Positions 1 to 6,460 are shown, counted from the first letter of the stretch. The stretch is DNA of 9,422 nt from Zoogloeaceae bacterium (GCA_031278735.1 JAITJU010000310.1:1-9422), one strand, 5' to 3'. A program made the numbers and translations. The notes: generated by a model from the letters alone, not told the origin.

Positions 1-103
1 CAAGCACCACCAGCCCGGAAAACACTCCGGCCAGCGCCGTGAAGCGCATCGACCAGGCGCGGGTCAGGATGCGCCGCCAGTCTTCGTGAACGCGAACGTC
101 CAT
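1..103 (-). CDS. Small phage membrane protein, 5' part only
   Basis: Partial gene whose ATG is at 103; its 3' end lies beyond the left edge, so only about 34 residues are visible. The peptide begins MDVRVHEDWRRILTRAWSMR and then turns hydrophobic (FTALAGVFSGLVVL), as at the start of a transmembrane helix after a charged N-terminus. It resembles short uncharacterised phage proteins found near lysis or head-tail genes, but I cannot assign a function; a holin-like role is only a guess. A strong AAAGGAGG ribosome site lies just upstream, inside the end of the preceding gene, whose stop is separated from this ATG by one base, so the two are probably translationally coupled. Confidence 0.7.
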   Translation of the reverse strand, partial: MDVRVHEDWRRILTRAWSMRFTALAGVFSGLVVL

Positions 104-104
104 G

Positions 105-383
105 TCAGCCTCCTTTTACCTTGGTGATGAAGCCCAGGAAAATCACCCCGACCAGCCCGACGGAGAGCGCCGCCACCAGCGCCAGGATGCCGTGGTCGCT
201 GATTTTTTTCAGTCGCGCGAGGTAACGGAGCGAATCCTGAAAATCCGCCACCTGTTGCGGGTCGTGAATATCCACGCCGAGGATGGCGAAGGTTTTTTCC
301 AGCGTCATTTCGGAGGCTCTGCGCGCAACGTCCTCGCAGAATTCGGCGCTTTCTTTTCGGCGTTCGGCTCCGGTATAGGTCAT
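105..383 (-). CDS. Single-span phage membrane protein, unknown function
   Basis: Encodes 92 residues. The first ~60 are charged and probably helical and cytoplasmic (start MTYTGAERRKESAEF). Residues ~64-88 form one hydrophobic helix (HGILALVAALSVGLVGVIFL), followed by a short basic end. I chose the ATG at 383 because an AAAGGA ribosome site precedes it by about 8 bases; an alternative ATG at 398 overlaps the upstream stop, lacks such a site and would add five residues. Position after the head genes and next to another small membrane protein suggests a phage accessory or lysis-associated role, but I recognise no defined family. Not enough is visible to call it a holin. Confidence 0.75.
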   Translation of the reverse strand: MTYTGAERRKESAEFCEDVARRASEMTLEKTFAILGVDIHDPQQVADFQDSLRYLARLKKISDHGILALVAALSVGLVGVIFLGFITKVKGG

Positions 384-394
384 GCCGATTCCTT

Positions 395-694
395 TCATTC
401 CGGTCGCAAAACCAGGGTCGTGATGCCGGTTCCATCCGGCTCCACCGACACCACGGCATAGGATTTGCCCTCGAAGACCACGACATCGCCCCGCAAGGCC
501 GCGACCGCGTCCTTGTCCCGCAAGGCAAGCATGGGTTCCACGAGGCCGGTTTTCAGGCGCCCCAGTTCCGGGGAAAGCCACGGCGCGGAAAACATTCCGC
601 GCGTCGGCTTGCCGTTCAGGGTCACTTCATCGTGCAGGGTGGAAAAAACGATGTCATCCATCCGGCGCGCCAGGACATCGCGGAAATTCGCCAT
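395..694 (-). CDS. Probable head-tail joining / head completion protein
   Basis: Encodes 99 residues starting MANFRDVLARRMDDIVFST. Size, position directly after the major capsid gene, and a beta-rich C-terminal half (GDVVVFEGKSYAVVSVEPDG, then TTLVLRPE) match the small gpFII-like proteins of lambda-type phages, which complete the head vertex and form the tail attachment site. The ATG lies three bases after the capsid stop, so it is cotranscribed and probably coupled to it. The stop TGA overlaps an ATG belonging to the alternative start of the next gene. The functional name rests mostly on synteny and general fold, so it is moderate in certainty; that the gene is real is secure. Confidence 0.65.
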   Translation of the reverse strand: MANFRDVLARRMDDIVFSTLHDEVTLNGKPTRGMFSAPWLSPELGRLKTGLVEPMLALRDKDAVAALRGDVVVFEGKSYAVVSVEPDGTGITTLVLRPE

Positions 695-697
695 GGA

Positions 698-1702
698 TTA
701 CGCCTTCGTCAACTTCAGAATGACGCGCGGGCGGGTGCAGATGTTGAGGGGATTCGTCTGCGCTTCCAGTTGAATGCCCTTGTCGAATTCCAGCACGCGC
801 TGCTTGGCGTAATACGGCAGCCCCAGGGTATTCACGGTCTCGATGTAATCGGCGGGCGCAAAGCGCGAAATGAAGAGATCGGGAATGCCTTCCGGGATCA
901 GGTAGGCCGTGTCCGGGTCGAGGAAGAGGGTGGAGCCGACCTTGCCGTAATACGGCGTCCAGAGCACTTCGCCAAACTCGAAGCCGTTGAGGTTGGTCGA
1001 GCGCAGGAACGCGCCGTCGTTCCAGCGGTCGTAGGCCGCCGCGACTTTCGCGTGATCGACGAAGGCGTCGTAGAAGCCGCGTCCGCAAATGCCCCGCCAG
1101 CCGGTAATCTGCTGCGACCCCGAAAGCGCGTCCTCGACCAGCCGCTTGGAATCGCGGATTTTCTTCTGGATGTTGGTCGTCGCCGTCGCCAGATCATAGG
1201 ACATGGATTGCTGCGTGATGTTGAACCGCTGGAAGAGGTCGAGAAGCACCGTCGTGCCGTCGGCGTCGTAAATCTTGCCGGTGATGGCGCCGAAGCGGTG
1301 GAAAAGCAGCGTCGCGTCGATGCGGGCGCGCATTTTCAGGAGGCGCTTGTTGACGATGTTCTGCACGGTTTCCAGTTCCGATTCCGAGCCGAAGGCGCGC
1401 ACGTTCTGCACTTCGTCGGCATAGACCGTGGCGCGGGTCGCCAGATGCGTGACCTCGAAGGGCACCACGTCGCGTTTTGCGCCAATCGTCACGTCCTTGG
1501 AGGAGCCGCGCTCGGAAGCGGGCACGAGCGACAGGGCGTCGCCGTCGCGCTCGATGAAGACGGAAAGCGTGTTGATGCCTTCCTCGTCGAAGGTGACGGG
1601 AGAAGGCGCGGGGATGATCTGGCCTTCCGGCGGGTTGTTGATGGCAAGCGTCAATCCCGTTACGGAAAAGGCGTCGTCGTTGAAAATGTCTAAAGTCGGC
1701 AT
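698..1702 (-). CDS. Major capsid protein, lambda gpE family
   Basis: Encodes 334 residues, close to the 341 of lambda gpE. This family forms the icosahedral phage shell. Family-like stretches include the N-terminal MPTLDIFNDDAFSVTGLT, the central region with QQITGWRGICG and FYDAFVDH, and the C-terminal segment GIPDLFISRFAPADY followed by a conserved end (NICTRPRVILKLTKA). Immediately upstream is the decoration-protein gene and before that the head protease, the standard gene order for this capsid type. A clear AAAGGAG ribosome site sits 8 bases before the ATG, as expected for a highly expressed structural gene. The reading frame is intact with no sign of decay. Confidence 0.93.
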   Translation of the reverse strand: MPTLDIFNDDAFSVTGLTLAINNPPEGQIIPAPSPVTFDEEGINTLSVFIERDGDALSLVPASERGSSKDVTIGAKRDVVPFEVTHLATRATVYADEVQNVRAFGSESELETVQNIVNKRLLKMRARIDATLLFHRFGAITGKIYDADGTTVLLDLFQRFNITQQSMSYDLATATTNIQKKIRDSKRLVEDALSGSQQITGWRGICGRGFYDAFVDHAKVAAAYDRWNDGAFLRSTNLNGFEFGEVLWTPYYGKVGSTLFLDPDTAYLIPEGIPDLFISRFAPADYIETVNTLGLPYYAKQRVLEFDKGIQLEAQTNPLNICTRPRVILKLTKA

Positions 1703-1720
1703 GGTAAAAACTCCTTTCGG

Positions 1721-2074
1721 TTAGCGAACAATGATGTTGCGAAGCAGAAGATCGGCTTTTGCCGCGTCATCCAGCCCGACGAGCAGGCTTTGCACGACTT
1801 CCGCCAGACGGACGATGACCGTCGCCTTCTGGTCCGCGTCGGCGGCGTCGACGGGCGCGTAGAGAACGCCCGCCGCCACGCCAAGGCCGGTCGTGGAATC
1901 GCTGTTGTCATAGGCGGCATACTTGCCGGTGGCGGTGACGATGCCCAGCACCTGCCCGGCGGAGTAGACCGCGCCGGATTTGATGAGGACTTCTTCGCGG
2001 GAAATTTCCCCGTTGCCTTCGGAAAGCAGGAATTCCGCCGTATGGCTTCCTTCTTGCAAGATTTCGTCATTCAT
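1721..2074 (-). CDS. Head decoration protein, lambda gpD family
   Basis: Encodes 117 residues; lambda gpD has 110. These proteins bind as trimers on the expanded capsid and stabilise it against internal DNA pressure. The sequence has the typical make-up: a flexible N-terminus (MNDEILQEGSHTAEFLLSEG), then a beta-rich body (YSAGQVLGIVTATGKYAAYD; GLGVAAGVLYAPVDA), then a short C-terminal helix. It lies between protease and major capsid genes, as in lambda. The start is supported by an AAAGGAG ribosome site and lies two bases after the protease stop codon, indicating operon organisation and probable coupling. The frame is intact. Confidence 0.9.
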   Translation of the reverse strand: MNDEILQEGSHTAEFLLSEGNGEISREEVLIKSGAVYSAGQVLGIVTATGKYAAYDNSDSTTGLGVAAGVLYAPVDAADADQKATVIVRLAEVVQSLLVGLDDAAKADLLLRNIIVR

Positions 2075-2076
2075 GA

Positions 2077-3180
2077 TTAGGCTCCTTTCGCCTTGGTGGT
2101 TTTACTGCGGGTGGTTTTGCTGCTGGTGGTCTTGCGTCTGGCGTAGATGTCCTTCGCGGAAACCTTCGCCGCAGCCGCATTGCCGAGGTTCTCCGGCGTC
2201 TTGTTGTCGATTTCCTGGTCATTTCTGGCCACGATTTCGTCAAAGAGCCGGGCGCGCGCCTCCTCGGCGGAAAGGCGCGACTGGATGTACAGGGCGGCCA
2301 GTTCCGTGCGCCGCGCGGCGACGCAGAGACTGGCGATCGCCTCGATGCGCGCGACCTCGGCATCCGCCGCTTCCTTCGTTTTCGACGTGCTCATGATGAT
2401 GTGCTCCGTAAGTTGAGAGACGCCCGCCTTGACGCAGGCGGAAGCGAGTTGCGCGGCGATGGCCGCCAGTTCCGCGCCGGATTCGTCCGCTCCGGGGTTG
2501 GGCGGTTCCGGTTCCGGTTCGGGTTCGGGCGGTTCCGGTTCGGGTTCGGCGGGGGCGGGTTCCGGTTCCGCCAGGGCTCGCGGCAATTTGCCGTAGCGTT
2601 CCAGAAGGCCGAAGGCGCCCCGGCAAGCCTTGACGCTCGCCCGTTCGACGATCTCGTCGGCCAGACCCAGTTCCACGGCTTCTTTCGCGGAAAGCCAGGT
2701 TTCGTCGTCGAGCAGCGCGGAAAGGTCTTCGTCCTCGATGCCGGGCGCCTTTCGCTGATAGGCGGCGCGCACGCTGTCGCCCACCTTGTCCAGATCGTCC
2801 GCCAGCTTGCGGAAATCCTCGGCGTTCCCGGCGGCGATTTGCCAGGGCTGATGAATCATCATCATCGCCGATTCGCCGATTTGCACGCGGGACGCGCCCA
2901 CGGCGACCACCGAGGCGGCAGAGGCGGCGATGCCGTCTATCCTCGCCGCGCAACGATCCCCCAGGCGGGAAAGAAAGGCATTGAGCGCAATGCCGTCGAA
3001 GACGTTCCCGCCCGGCGAATTGATCGCCACGACAATGGGCGACATGCCGTCATCGACGGCCCGCAAGTCGCGGATGAAATCGGCGGCGGAAACCCCCCAG
3101 ATGCCGATTTCGTCATAAATCGACACCTCGATGCCGGGCGATTCGCCCGCCCTGTTTTGAATCTCGTACCACTTCTTCAT
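2077..3180 (-). CDS. Head maturation protease, ClpP-like, with scaffold-like C-terminus
   Basis: Encodes 367 residues. Residues ~1-200 form a ClpP/S49-type serine protease: the oxyanion-region motif NSPGGNV (~54-60), the nucleophile in GIAASAAS (Ser87 by alignment with ClpP), the catalytic His in MMMIHQP (His110), and the third-residue region DDETWLSAKEAVELGLAD (from ~158). Such enzymes cleave scaffold and capsid proteins during prohead maturation. Residues ~205-229 are a Glu-Pro repeat linker, followed by a helical, Ala/Glu-rich region and a Lys/Thr-rich basic tail (~345-367), which probably acts as the internal scaffold, as lambda gpC/Nu3 do. A strong AGGAGGT site supports the ATG at 3180. 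Only 56 bp separates it from divergent higB; no clear minus-strand promoter is seen there. Confidence 0.9.
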   Translation of the reverse strand: MKKWYEIQNRAGESPGIEVSIYDEIGIWGVSAADFIRDLRAVDDGMSPIVVAINSPGGNVFDGIALNAFLSRLGDRCAARIDGIAASAASVVAVGASRVQIGESAMMMIHQPWQIAAGNAEDFRKLADDLDKVGDSVRAAYQRKAPGIEDEDLSALLDDETWLSAKEAVELGLADEIVERASVKACRGAFGLLERYGKLPRALAEPEPAPAEPEPEPPEPEPEPEPPNPGADESGAELAAIAAQLASACVKAGVSQLTEHIIMSTSKTKEAADAEVARIEAIASLCVAARRTELAALYIQSRLSAEEARARLFDEIVARNDQEIDNKTPENLGNAAAAKVSAKDIYARRKTTSSKTTRSKTTKAKGA

Positions 3181-3200
3181 GGGAAACCTCCTGAAAAAAA

Positions 3201-3236
3201 TTGGACGATATTAACGTTTAGCGTTAATATCTGTTC
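3201..3236 (+). promoter_or_regulatory. higBA promoter with palindromic operator
   Basis: A -35 like TTGGAC (3201-3206) and a -10 like TAATAT (3225-3230) are 18 bp apart. Between and over them is a perfect 9-bp inverted repeat, ATATTAACG (3208-3216) and CGTTAATAT (3222-3230), with a 5-bp spacer. This is a good candidate operator for HigA, or the HigBA complex, in autorepression. The predicted start of transcription falls on or next to the higB ATG at 3237, and no Shine-Dalgarno sequence precedes that ATG. Confidence 0.75.
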
Positions 3237-3515
3237 ATGATTACGAATTTTCATTGCTCCGATACGGAAAAGCTGTTTCACGGCAGCCGCGTGGCGCGAT
3301 TCAATGCCATCGCGTCCGTTGCCATGCGGAAGCTGCAACAGCTTCATGCCGCGACAAATATTGATTTTCTGCGCGCGCCGCCGGGCAACCGTCTGGAAAA
3401 ACTCGAAGGCGACCGCGCCGGACAATGGAGCATCCGCATCAATGACCAGTGGCGCGTCTGTTTTCACTTCGCCGCGGGCAACGCGACAGCGGTTGAAATT
3501 GTCGATTACCACTAA
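3237..3515 (+). CDS. higB: HigB-type toxin (RelE superfamily mRNA interferase)
   Basis: Encodes 92 residues, the usual length. HigB toxins cleave mRNA on the translating ribosome and are neutralised by HigA. Typical features are the start MITNFHCSDTEKLF, the central GNRLEKLEGDRAGQWSIRI (~50-68) and the end NDQWRVCFHF (~69-78) plus VEIVDYH, which match the conserved beta-sheet core of the family. As usual for hig systems, the toxin gene comes first. The ATG has no ribosome site and sits at the predicted transcription start, suggesting leaderless translation. It is divergent from the phage protease gene and antisense to the phage cluster. Frame and key motifs are intact, so activity is likely. 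Confidence 0.92.
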   Translation: MITNFHCSDTEKLFHGSRVARFNAIASVAMRKLQQLHAATNIDFLRAPPGNRLEKLEGDRAGQWSIRINDQWRVCFHFAAGNATAVEIVDYH

Positions 3516-3525
3516 AGGAGACATC

Positions 3526-3819
3526 ATGACCCGCGACGTTCCCCTCGTTCATCCCGGAGAAATTCTTCTCGAAGACTGGATCAAGCCGCATGGAATCACG
3601 CAGTACGCATTGGCAAAAGCCATTCATGTGCCGCCGCGCCGCATCAATGAAATCGTGCATGGCAAGCGCGGCATCAGCGTGGATACCGCGTTGCGTCTTG
3701 CCGCGTTCTTCGGCACGGACGCGCAAAGCTGGATCAACCTGCAAACGCATTATGACGCCGAGATTCACCGGGAAGCCCTGCGGCAAACGCTCGAAGGAAT
3801 CGAACGTCTGGCGGCCTAA
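3526..3819 (+). CDS. higA: HigA-type antitoxin (XRE-family HTH)
   Basis: Encodes 97 residues. Signature features are HPGEILLEDWIKPHGITQ (~9-26), a helix-turn-helix over ~24-47 with PPRRINEIVHGKRGIS, and the family hallmark ALRLAAFFGTDAQSWINLQ (~55-73) followed by HYDAEI. The protein should bind and neutralise HigB and, through the HTH, the palindrome before higB. An AAAGGAG ribosome site overlaps the higB stop, and the ATG is 10 bases beyond it, so the pair is one operon with the antitoxin well translated and the toxin poorly. The last codons overlap the start of a decayed hicB fragment read in another frame, which suggests that this operon landed in or recombined with an older hicAB cassette. 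Confidence 0.93.
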   Translation: MTRDVPLVHPGEILLEDWIKPHGITQYALAKAIHVPPRRINEIVHGKRGISVDTALRLAAFFGTDAQSWINLQTHYDAEIHREALRQTLEGIERLAA

Positions 3820-3947
3820 TCGTTCATCGCCGCCGCCTCCTTTTCGACGCGCGCGCCAGGGCGGAAGGCGTGTCGCTCAATACCCTGGTGCTTTCCTTCC
3901 TCGCGGCGGGCATGGGCGGATCCTGCAAAATCTCCAAAAAAACTTGA
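3819..3947 (+). pseudogene. Decayed hicB antitoxin 3' end
   Basis: No start codon is usable, but the frame through 3819-3947 reads LIVHRRLLFDARARAEG followed by VSLNTLVLSFLAAGMG and then a stray tail to TGA. The VHRRL...ARAEGVSLNTLVLSFLA pattern is the C-terminal ribbon-helix-helix signature of HicB-type antitoxins; compare KTEGVSLNKWAARVLEKA in the intact hicB at 6461-6799. The N-terminal domain and any matching hicA are gone. The 5' boundary coincides with the end of higA, and the stop lies inside the -35 box of the next hicA promoter. It is most likely the remnant of a fifth TA operon in this window. Confidence 0.65.
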
Positions 3948-3979
3948 CAAACGTTATCTTTTTTGATAACATTAAAATC
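3944..3979 (+). promoter_or_regulatory. hicAB promoter 1 with operator
   Basis: A consensus -35 TTGACA (3944-3949) and a -10 TAACAT (3967-3972) are 17 bp apart. A perfect inverted repeat GTTATC (3953-3958) / GATAAC (3965-3970) with a run of six T between the arms overlaps the -10, which fits repression by the HTH-type HicB encoded downstream. Transcription would begin at ~3979-3980, on the hicA ATG, and no ribosome site is present. Confidence 0.78.
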
Positions 3980-4159
3980 ATGAAATACAGTGAATTCCGC
4001 CGTTATCTGAAGTCCCTTGGCGCAACCTTCGCGGCGGCGAAAGGCTCTCACTTCAAGGTGACGCTGAACGGTCGCGTGTCTTTCTTCCCCGATCACGGCG
4101 CGAAGGAAATGAAGACCGGCCTGGCGGAAGCCATCAAGAAAGACCTGGGCGTCAAATAG
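3980..4159 (+). CDS. hicA: HicA toxin (mRNA interferase), HTH-HicB partner
   Basis: Encodes 59 residues, typical for HicA, a small double-stranded-RNA-binding-fold toxin that cleaves mRNA. The catalytic motif is present as KGSH (His24), followed by the beta strands FKVTLNGRVSFFPDHG and the C-terminal helix EMKTGLAEAIKKDLGVK; the second conserved His in PDHG is also kept. The hicB start lies 11 bases after the stop, with AGGAG between, so the two form an operon. No ribosome site precedes this ATG, which coincides with the predicted transcription start, suggesting leaderless low-level translation of the toxin relative to its antitoxin. Confidence 0.93.
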   Translation: MKYSEFRRYLKSLGATFAAAKGSHFKVTLNGRVSFFPDHGAKEMKTGLAEAIKKDLGVK

Positions 4160-4170
4160 GAGAAAACGCA

Positions 4171-4593
4171 ATGTTGCGCTACCCGATTGAATTGATTCCC
4201 GACACGGAGCACGGCGGTTTTCTGGTCGGTTTTCCCGATTTTCCGTTCGTGCATGGTGTTGGCGATACCGAAGAAGAAGCCTTGCGTGAAGCCCTGGACG
4301 GATTGGAATCCGGCATCGCGTTCTTCCTTGACGAACAGCGCCCGGTGCCCCTGCCTTCGGCGAAGAAACGCGGGCAGAAGACCGTGGCGCTTTCCGCCCT
4401 GACCGAGGCCAAGGTGCTGCTCTTTAACGAAATGCTCGCGCAAGGCGTCAAAAAGGCGGAACTGGCGCGGCGGCTCAATATCGCCCCGCCCAATGTGGAG
4501 CGCATTTTTCGCCTGAATCACCAGACGCGCCTCGAAACGCTGGACGCCGCCGCGAAAAGCCTGGGCAAGCGCCTGGACATGCGGTTGCGTTAG
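4171..4593 (+). CDS. hicB: HicB antitoxin with C-terminal HTH
   Basis: Encodes 140 residues. The N-terminal ~60 form the HicB partial RNase-H fold: RYPIELIPDTEHGGFLVGFP, then PFVHGVGDTEEEALREALDG. A linker (~61-75) leads to an XRE-like helix-turn-helix (KKAELARRLNIAPPNVERIF, ~94-113) ending in LGKRLDMRLR. It should bind HicA and autoregulate through the inverted repeat at 3953-3970. The AGGAG before its ATG contrasts with the missing ribosome site of hicA. The gene ends cleanly 7 bases before mini-element R1, on the far side of which the convergent portal gene ends. Domain type differs from the two other hicB genes in the window, so cross-neutralisation is unlikely. Confidence 0.93.
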   Translation: MLRYPIELIPDTEHGGFLVGFPDFPFVHGVGDTEEEALREALDGLESGIAFFLDEQRPVPLPSAKKRGQKTVALSALTEAKVLLFNEMLAQGVKKAELARRLNIAPPNVERIFRLNHQTRLETLDAAAKSLGKRLDMRLR

Positions 4594-4600
4594 CCGCTTC

Positions 4601-4708
4601 AGAAGACGGAGGACGGAAGACAGAGGACAGAAGACAGAAATTCTTGCGGGCGCGAAAGCGCCCGGTAACTGATCTGTCCTCTGTCCTCAGTCTTCTGTCT
4701 TCTGATCA
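4601..4708. repeat. Heptad-arm palindromic mini-element R1
   Basis: The left arm (4601-4639) is about five 7-bp units of the GACAGAA/GACAGAG/GACGGAA type. The right arm (4675-4702) is four units of the inverse type (TGTCCTC, TGTCCTC, AGTCTTC, TGTCTTC), followed by TGATCA (4703-4708). Between them is a core starting AATTCTTGCGGGCGC and ending GCGCCCGGTAACTGAT. The arms are nearly complementary, so the whole element can fold into one long stem. It sits between the convergent 3' ends of hicB and the portal gene, and the portal stop codon (4687-4689) lies inside it. Two relatives occur at 6805-6914 and 7711-7877. Confidence 0.9.
4648..4663. terminator. R1 core hairpin, possible bidirectional terminator
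   Basis: A perfect 6-bp GC stem, GGGCGC / GCGCCC, closes a GAAA tetraloop (GNRA type), nested inside the longer stem made by the heptad arms. It lies between convergent genes, where a bidirectional terminator or 3'-end protection structure would be useful. No U-tract follows on either strand, so it is not a standard intrinsic terminator; function is inferred. Confidence 0.4.
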
Positions 4709-6141
4709 GAATAGACGAGGCCAAGGCGCCGTTCGCGTTCGTGGTCGGCGGCGTTTTCCTCGTCGATCAGTTCCGCGTCGTAGCCTTCGCGCAAGACCAC
4801 TTCCGAGCGGCTGGCGAATCCGGCCTTGACGCGCAGCGCTTGCGCCTCCACGTCCTGCACCGGATGGATGTACGCCCAGCCTTGCGGCGCCCAGCGCGTG
4901 CGCAGATATTCGCCTCTGCGACGATGGTAATCCGGAAGCGCGATTGCTCCGGAAAGCACCGCCGAATCCAGCCAGGCGGCGCGAACCGGACGGCAGAATT
5001 GCGGGATGAAAAAGGAGAATTGCCGTTCTTCGATGCGCCGGTGAAATTCATTCAGCACCACCCGGATCGCCCGGTCGCTCACCTCGCGCAAATCGCCGGT
5101 CAGAATCTCGTAGGGAATCCCCGCGCCGGCCGCTACCGCCTGCAACTGCTGGCGCATGAAGGCGGGGTAGGCGTTGCCCGCGTCCGGCGGATCGGAAAAT
5201 TCCACTTCCTCGCCCGGCAAGAGTTCCTGCATGGTGCCGGGTTCCAGCCCGGTCATGGGCGTGAACCCGTCCCGGTCGTATTCGGGCAGGCCGCCGGTGA
5301 TGGGGTCGATGCGCTCCTCCGGCGCGGGCTTTCGGATGAAGCCCGCGAACAGGTTCGCCACCTGCTGGCGAAAAAGCGCCGCGTCATCGAAGTCATCGAG
5401 CGATTTCAGTTTCGTGAGCGCCGGAGCCAGTACCGGAATGCCGCGAATCTGCCCCGGCCTGAGCGGCTCGAAGACATGCAGCACCTGATCCGCCGGAACG
5501 CGAATCGGCAGATTCGCGCCGCGCCCGGCGGCGTCGTCATTCGGATGACGGGGATGAATCCAGTAGGCCACGCGCCGCCCAATCGGGTTGAATTCGATGC
5601 CTGCGCGAATCGTGTTCGCGCCGTTCGTCCCGTTTTTCTCATACGGGACGAATTCCGGCTCCAGCGCCTGCAATTGCAGCGGCACGGCCAGGCCATCCGA
5701 GGGACGGCGCGGGCGCAGACGGATGAAGCATTCCCCGGCTTCCAGCATCGTCCGGCAGACGAGCGCCTGCAAGCCGTAAAAATCGGTGACGCCGTCCGCG
5801 TCGGCTTCCCCCGTCCAGTCCTCCCAGAGGAATTGCAGGGCTTCCCGCAGCGAAGCGTCCTTTCCCCGCGGGCGCGGCGTGATGCCCGTGCCGATCAGGT
5901 TCGAGACCAGACGGTCGATGGCGGCCGCGGCGATGGGATTGTTGCGCGTCGCCGCGCGGGAACGATTGCGCAAGGCCGCAAGGCCGGAGACCGCCGCGGC
6001 CGTGGGGCCGGAAGCCGAAACGCGCCAGCCGAGCGTCCGCCTTCCATTGCCCGCCGCGTCATAGTCGGATTGCGCCTTGACGCTCGTCCGACCCGGCAGG
6101 AATTTCCGGGCGAGAACGCGAAAGAAGGAGATGAATTTCAT
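4687..6141 (-). CDS. Phage portal protein, lambda gpB family
   Basis: Encodes 484 residues (lambda gpB has 533). Portal dodecamers form the DNA entry vertex of the prohead and dock terminase and connector proteins. Family features are the N-terminal segment NPIAAAAIDRLVSNLIGTG (~68-86), the central EAGECFIRLRPRRP, LQLQALEPEFVP, PADQVLHVFEPLRPGQIRG and IPYEILTGDLREVS, and the C-terminal GWAYIHPVQDVEA (~421-433). The last residues (SDQKTED) and the stop are encoded by mini-element R1: a one-base variant in a heptad (AGTCTTC for TGTCTTC) supplies the TGA. Only weak ribosome-site matches precede the ATG, and its upstream region is the promoter of a divergent hicAB. The start at 6141 fits the family N-terminus (MKFISFFRVLARKFLPG). 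Confidence 0.93.
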   Translation of the reverse strand: MKFISFFRVLARKFLPGRTSVKAQSDYDAAGNGRRTLGWRVSASGPTAAAVSGLAALRNRSRAATRNNPIAAAAIDRLVSNLIGTGITPRPRGKDASLREALQFLWEDWTGEADADGVTDFYGLQALVCRTMLEAGECFIRLRPRRPSDGLAVPLQLQALEPEFVPYEKNGTNGANTIRAGIEFNPIGRRVAYWIHPRHPNDDAAGRGANLPIRVPADQVLHVFEPLRPGQIRGIPVLAPALTKLKSLDDFDDAALFRQQVANLFAGFIRKPAPEERIDPITGGLPEYDRDGFTPMTGLEPGTMQELLPGEEVEFSDPPDAGNAYPAFMRQQLQAVAAGAGIPYEILTGDLREVSDRAIRVVLNEFHRRIEERQFSFFIPQFCRPVRAAWLDSAVLSGAIALPDYHRRRGEYLRTRWAPQGWAYIHPVQDVEAQALRVKAGFASRSEVVLREGYDAELIDEENAADHERERRLGLVYSDQKTED

Positions 6142-6163
6142 GGTCAGATACTCAAATTCCTAT

Positions 6164-6204
6164 AAAACGCTTGCGTTTTTGCAATCATCTGATACCATGA
6201 CAAC
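6164..6204 (+). promoter_or_regulatory. hicAB promoter 2 with operator
   Basis: A perfect 7-bp inverted repeat AAAACGC (6164-6170) / GCGTTTT (6173-6179), with a 2-bp spacer, overlaps a weak -35 (TTGCGT, 6171-6176). A -10 like TACCAT (6193-6198) follows after 16 bp. A second, wider inverted repeat, TCAGAT (6144-6149) and ATCTGA (6187-6192), encloses the first. Transcription would start at about 6205, the hicA ATG, with no ribosome site. The region also serves as the 5' flank of the divergent portal gene. Confidence 0.6.
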
Positions 6205-6456
6205 ATGAACGCGAAACACCAGAAAACCCTTCATGCCGTTTTTTCAGACCCCATCAGCGGGGCGCTGGAATGGGCGCGCATTGAAGCGATGCTTCTGGCC
6301 ATCGGCTGCGAAATGGCGGAAGGATCGGGGTCTTCCGTCTCCTTTCGCAAGGATGGCGTGATGTTTCACGTGCATCGTCCGCATCCCGGAAAGGAAGCCT
6401 TGCGTTATCGCGTTCGTCTGGTGCGGGATTTTCTCCAGCAAATCAAATGGGCGTAA
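6205..6456 (+). CDS. hicA: HicA-like toxin, long subfamily lacking the GSH histidine
   Basis: Encodes 83 residues, longer than the two other HicA proteins here. It matches the HicA (YcfA-like) subfamily starting MNAKHQKTLHAVFSDP, with LEWARIEAMLLAIGCEM (~21-37), EGSGSSVSF (~39-47) and FHVHRPHPGKEAL (~54-66), ending in a helix VRLVRDFLQQIKWA. Where classical HicA has Gly-Ser-His, this has Gly-Ser-Ser, so the usual catalytic His is absent; the conserved HxHRPHP histidines may take that role. hicB starts four bases after the stop. There is no ribosome site, and the ATG sits at the predicted transcription start. The family is usually annotated as toxin; activity is inferred. Confidence 0.85.
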   Translation: MNAKHQKTLHAVFSDPISGALEWARIEAMLLAIGCEMAEGSGSSVSFRKDGVMFHVHRPHPGKEALRYRVRLVRDFLQQIKWA

Positions 6457-6460
6457 AAAC

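Noticed and set aside
632..1693. Long plus-strand open frame opposite the major capsid gene
   Set aside because: It is the antisense shadow of an intact gpE-like gene in GC-rich DNA; its product is rich in Arg/Gly/Val without recognisable domains and has no supported start.
4741..6165. Long plus-strand open frame (474 codons) opposite the portal gene
   Set aside because: The minus-strand frame encodes a clear lambda-family portal; the opposite frame is Arg-rich, without motifs.
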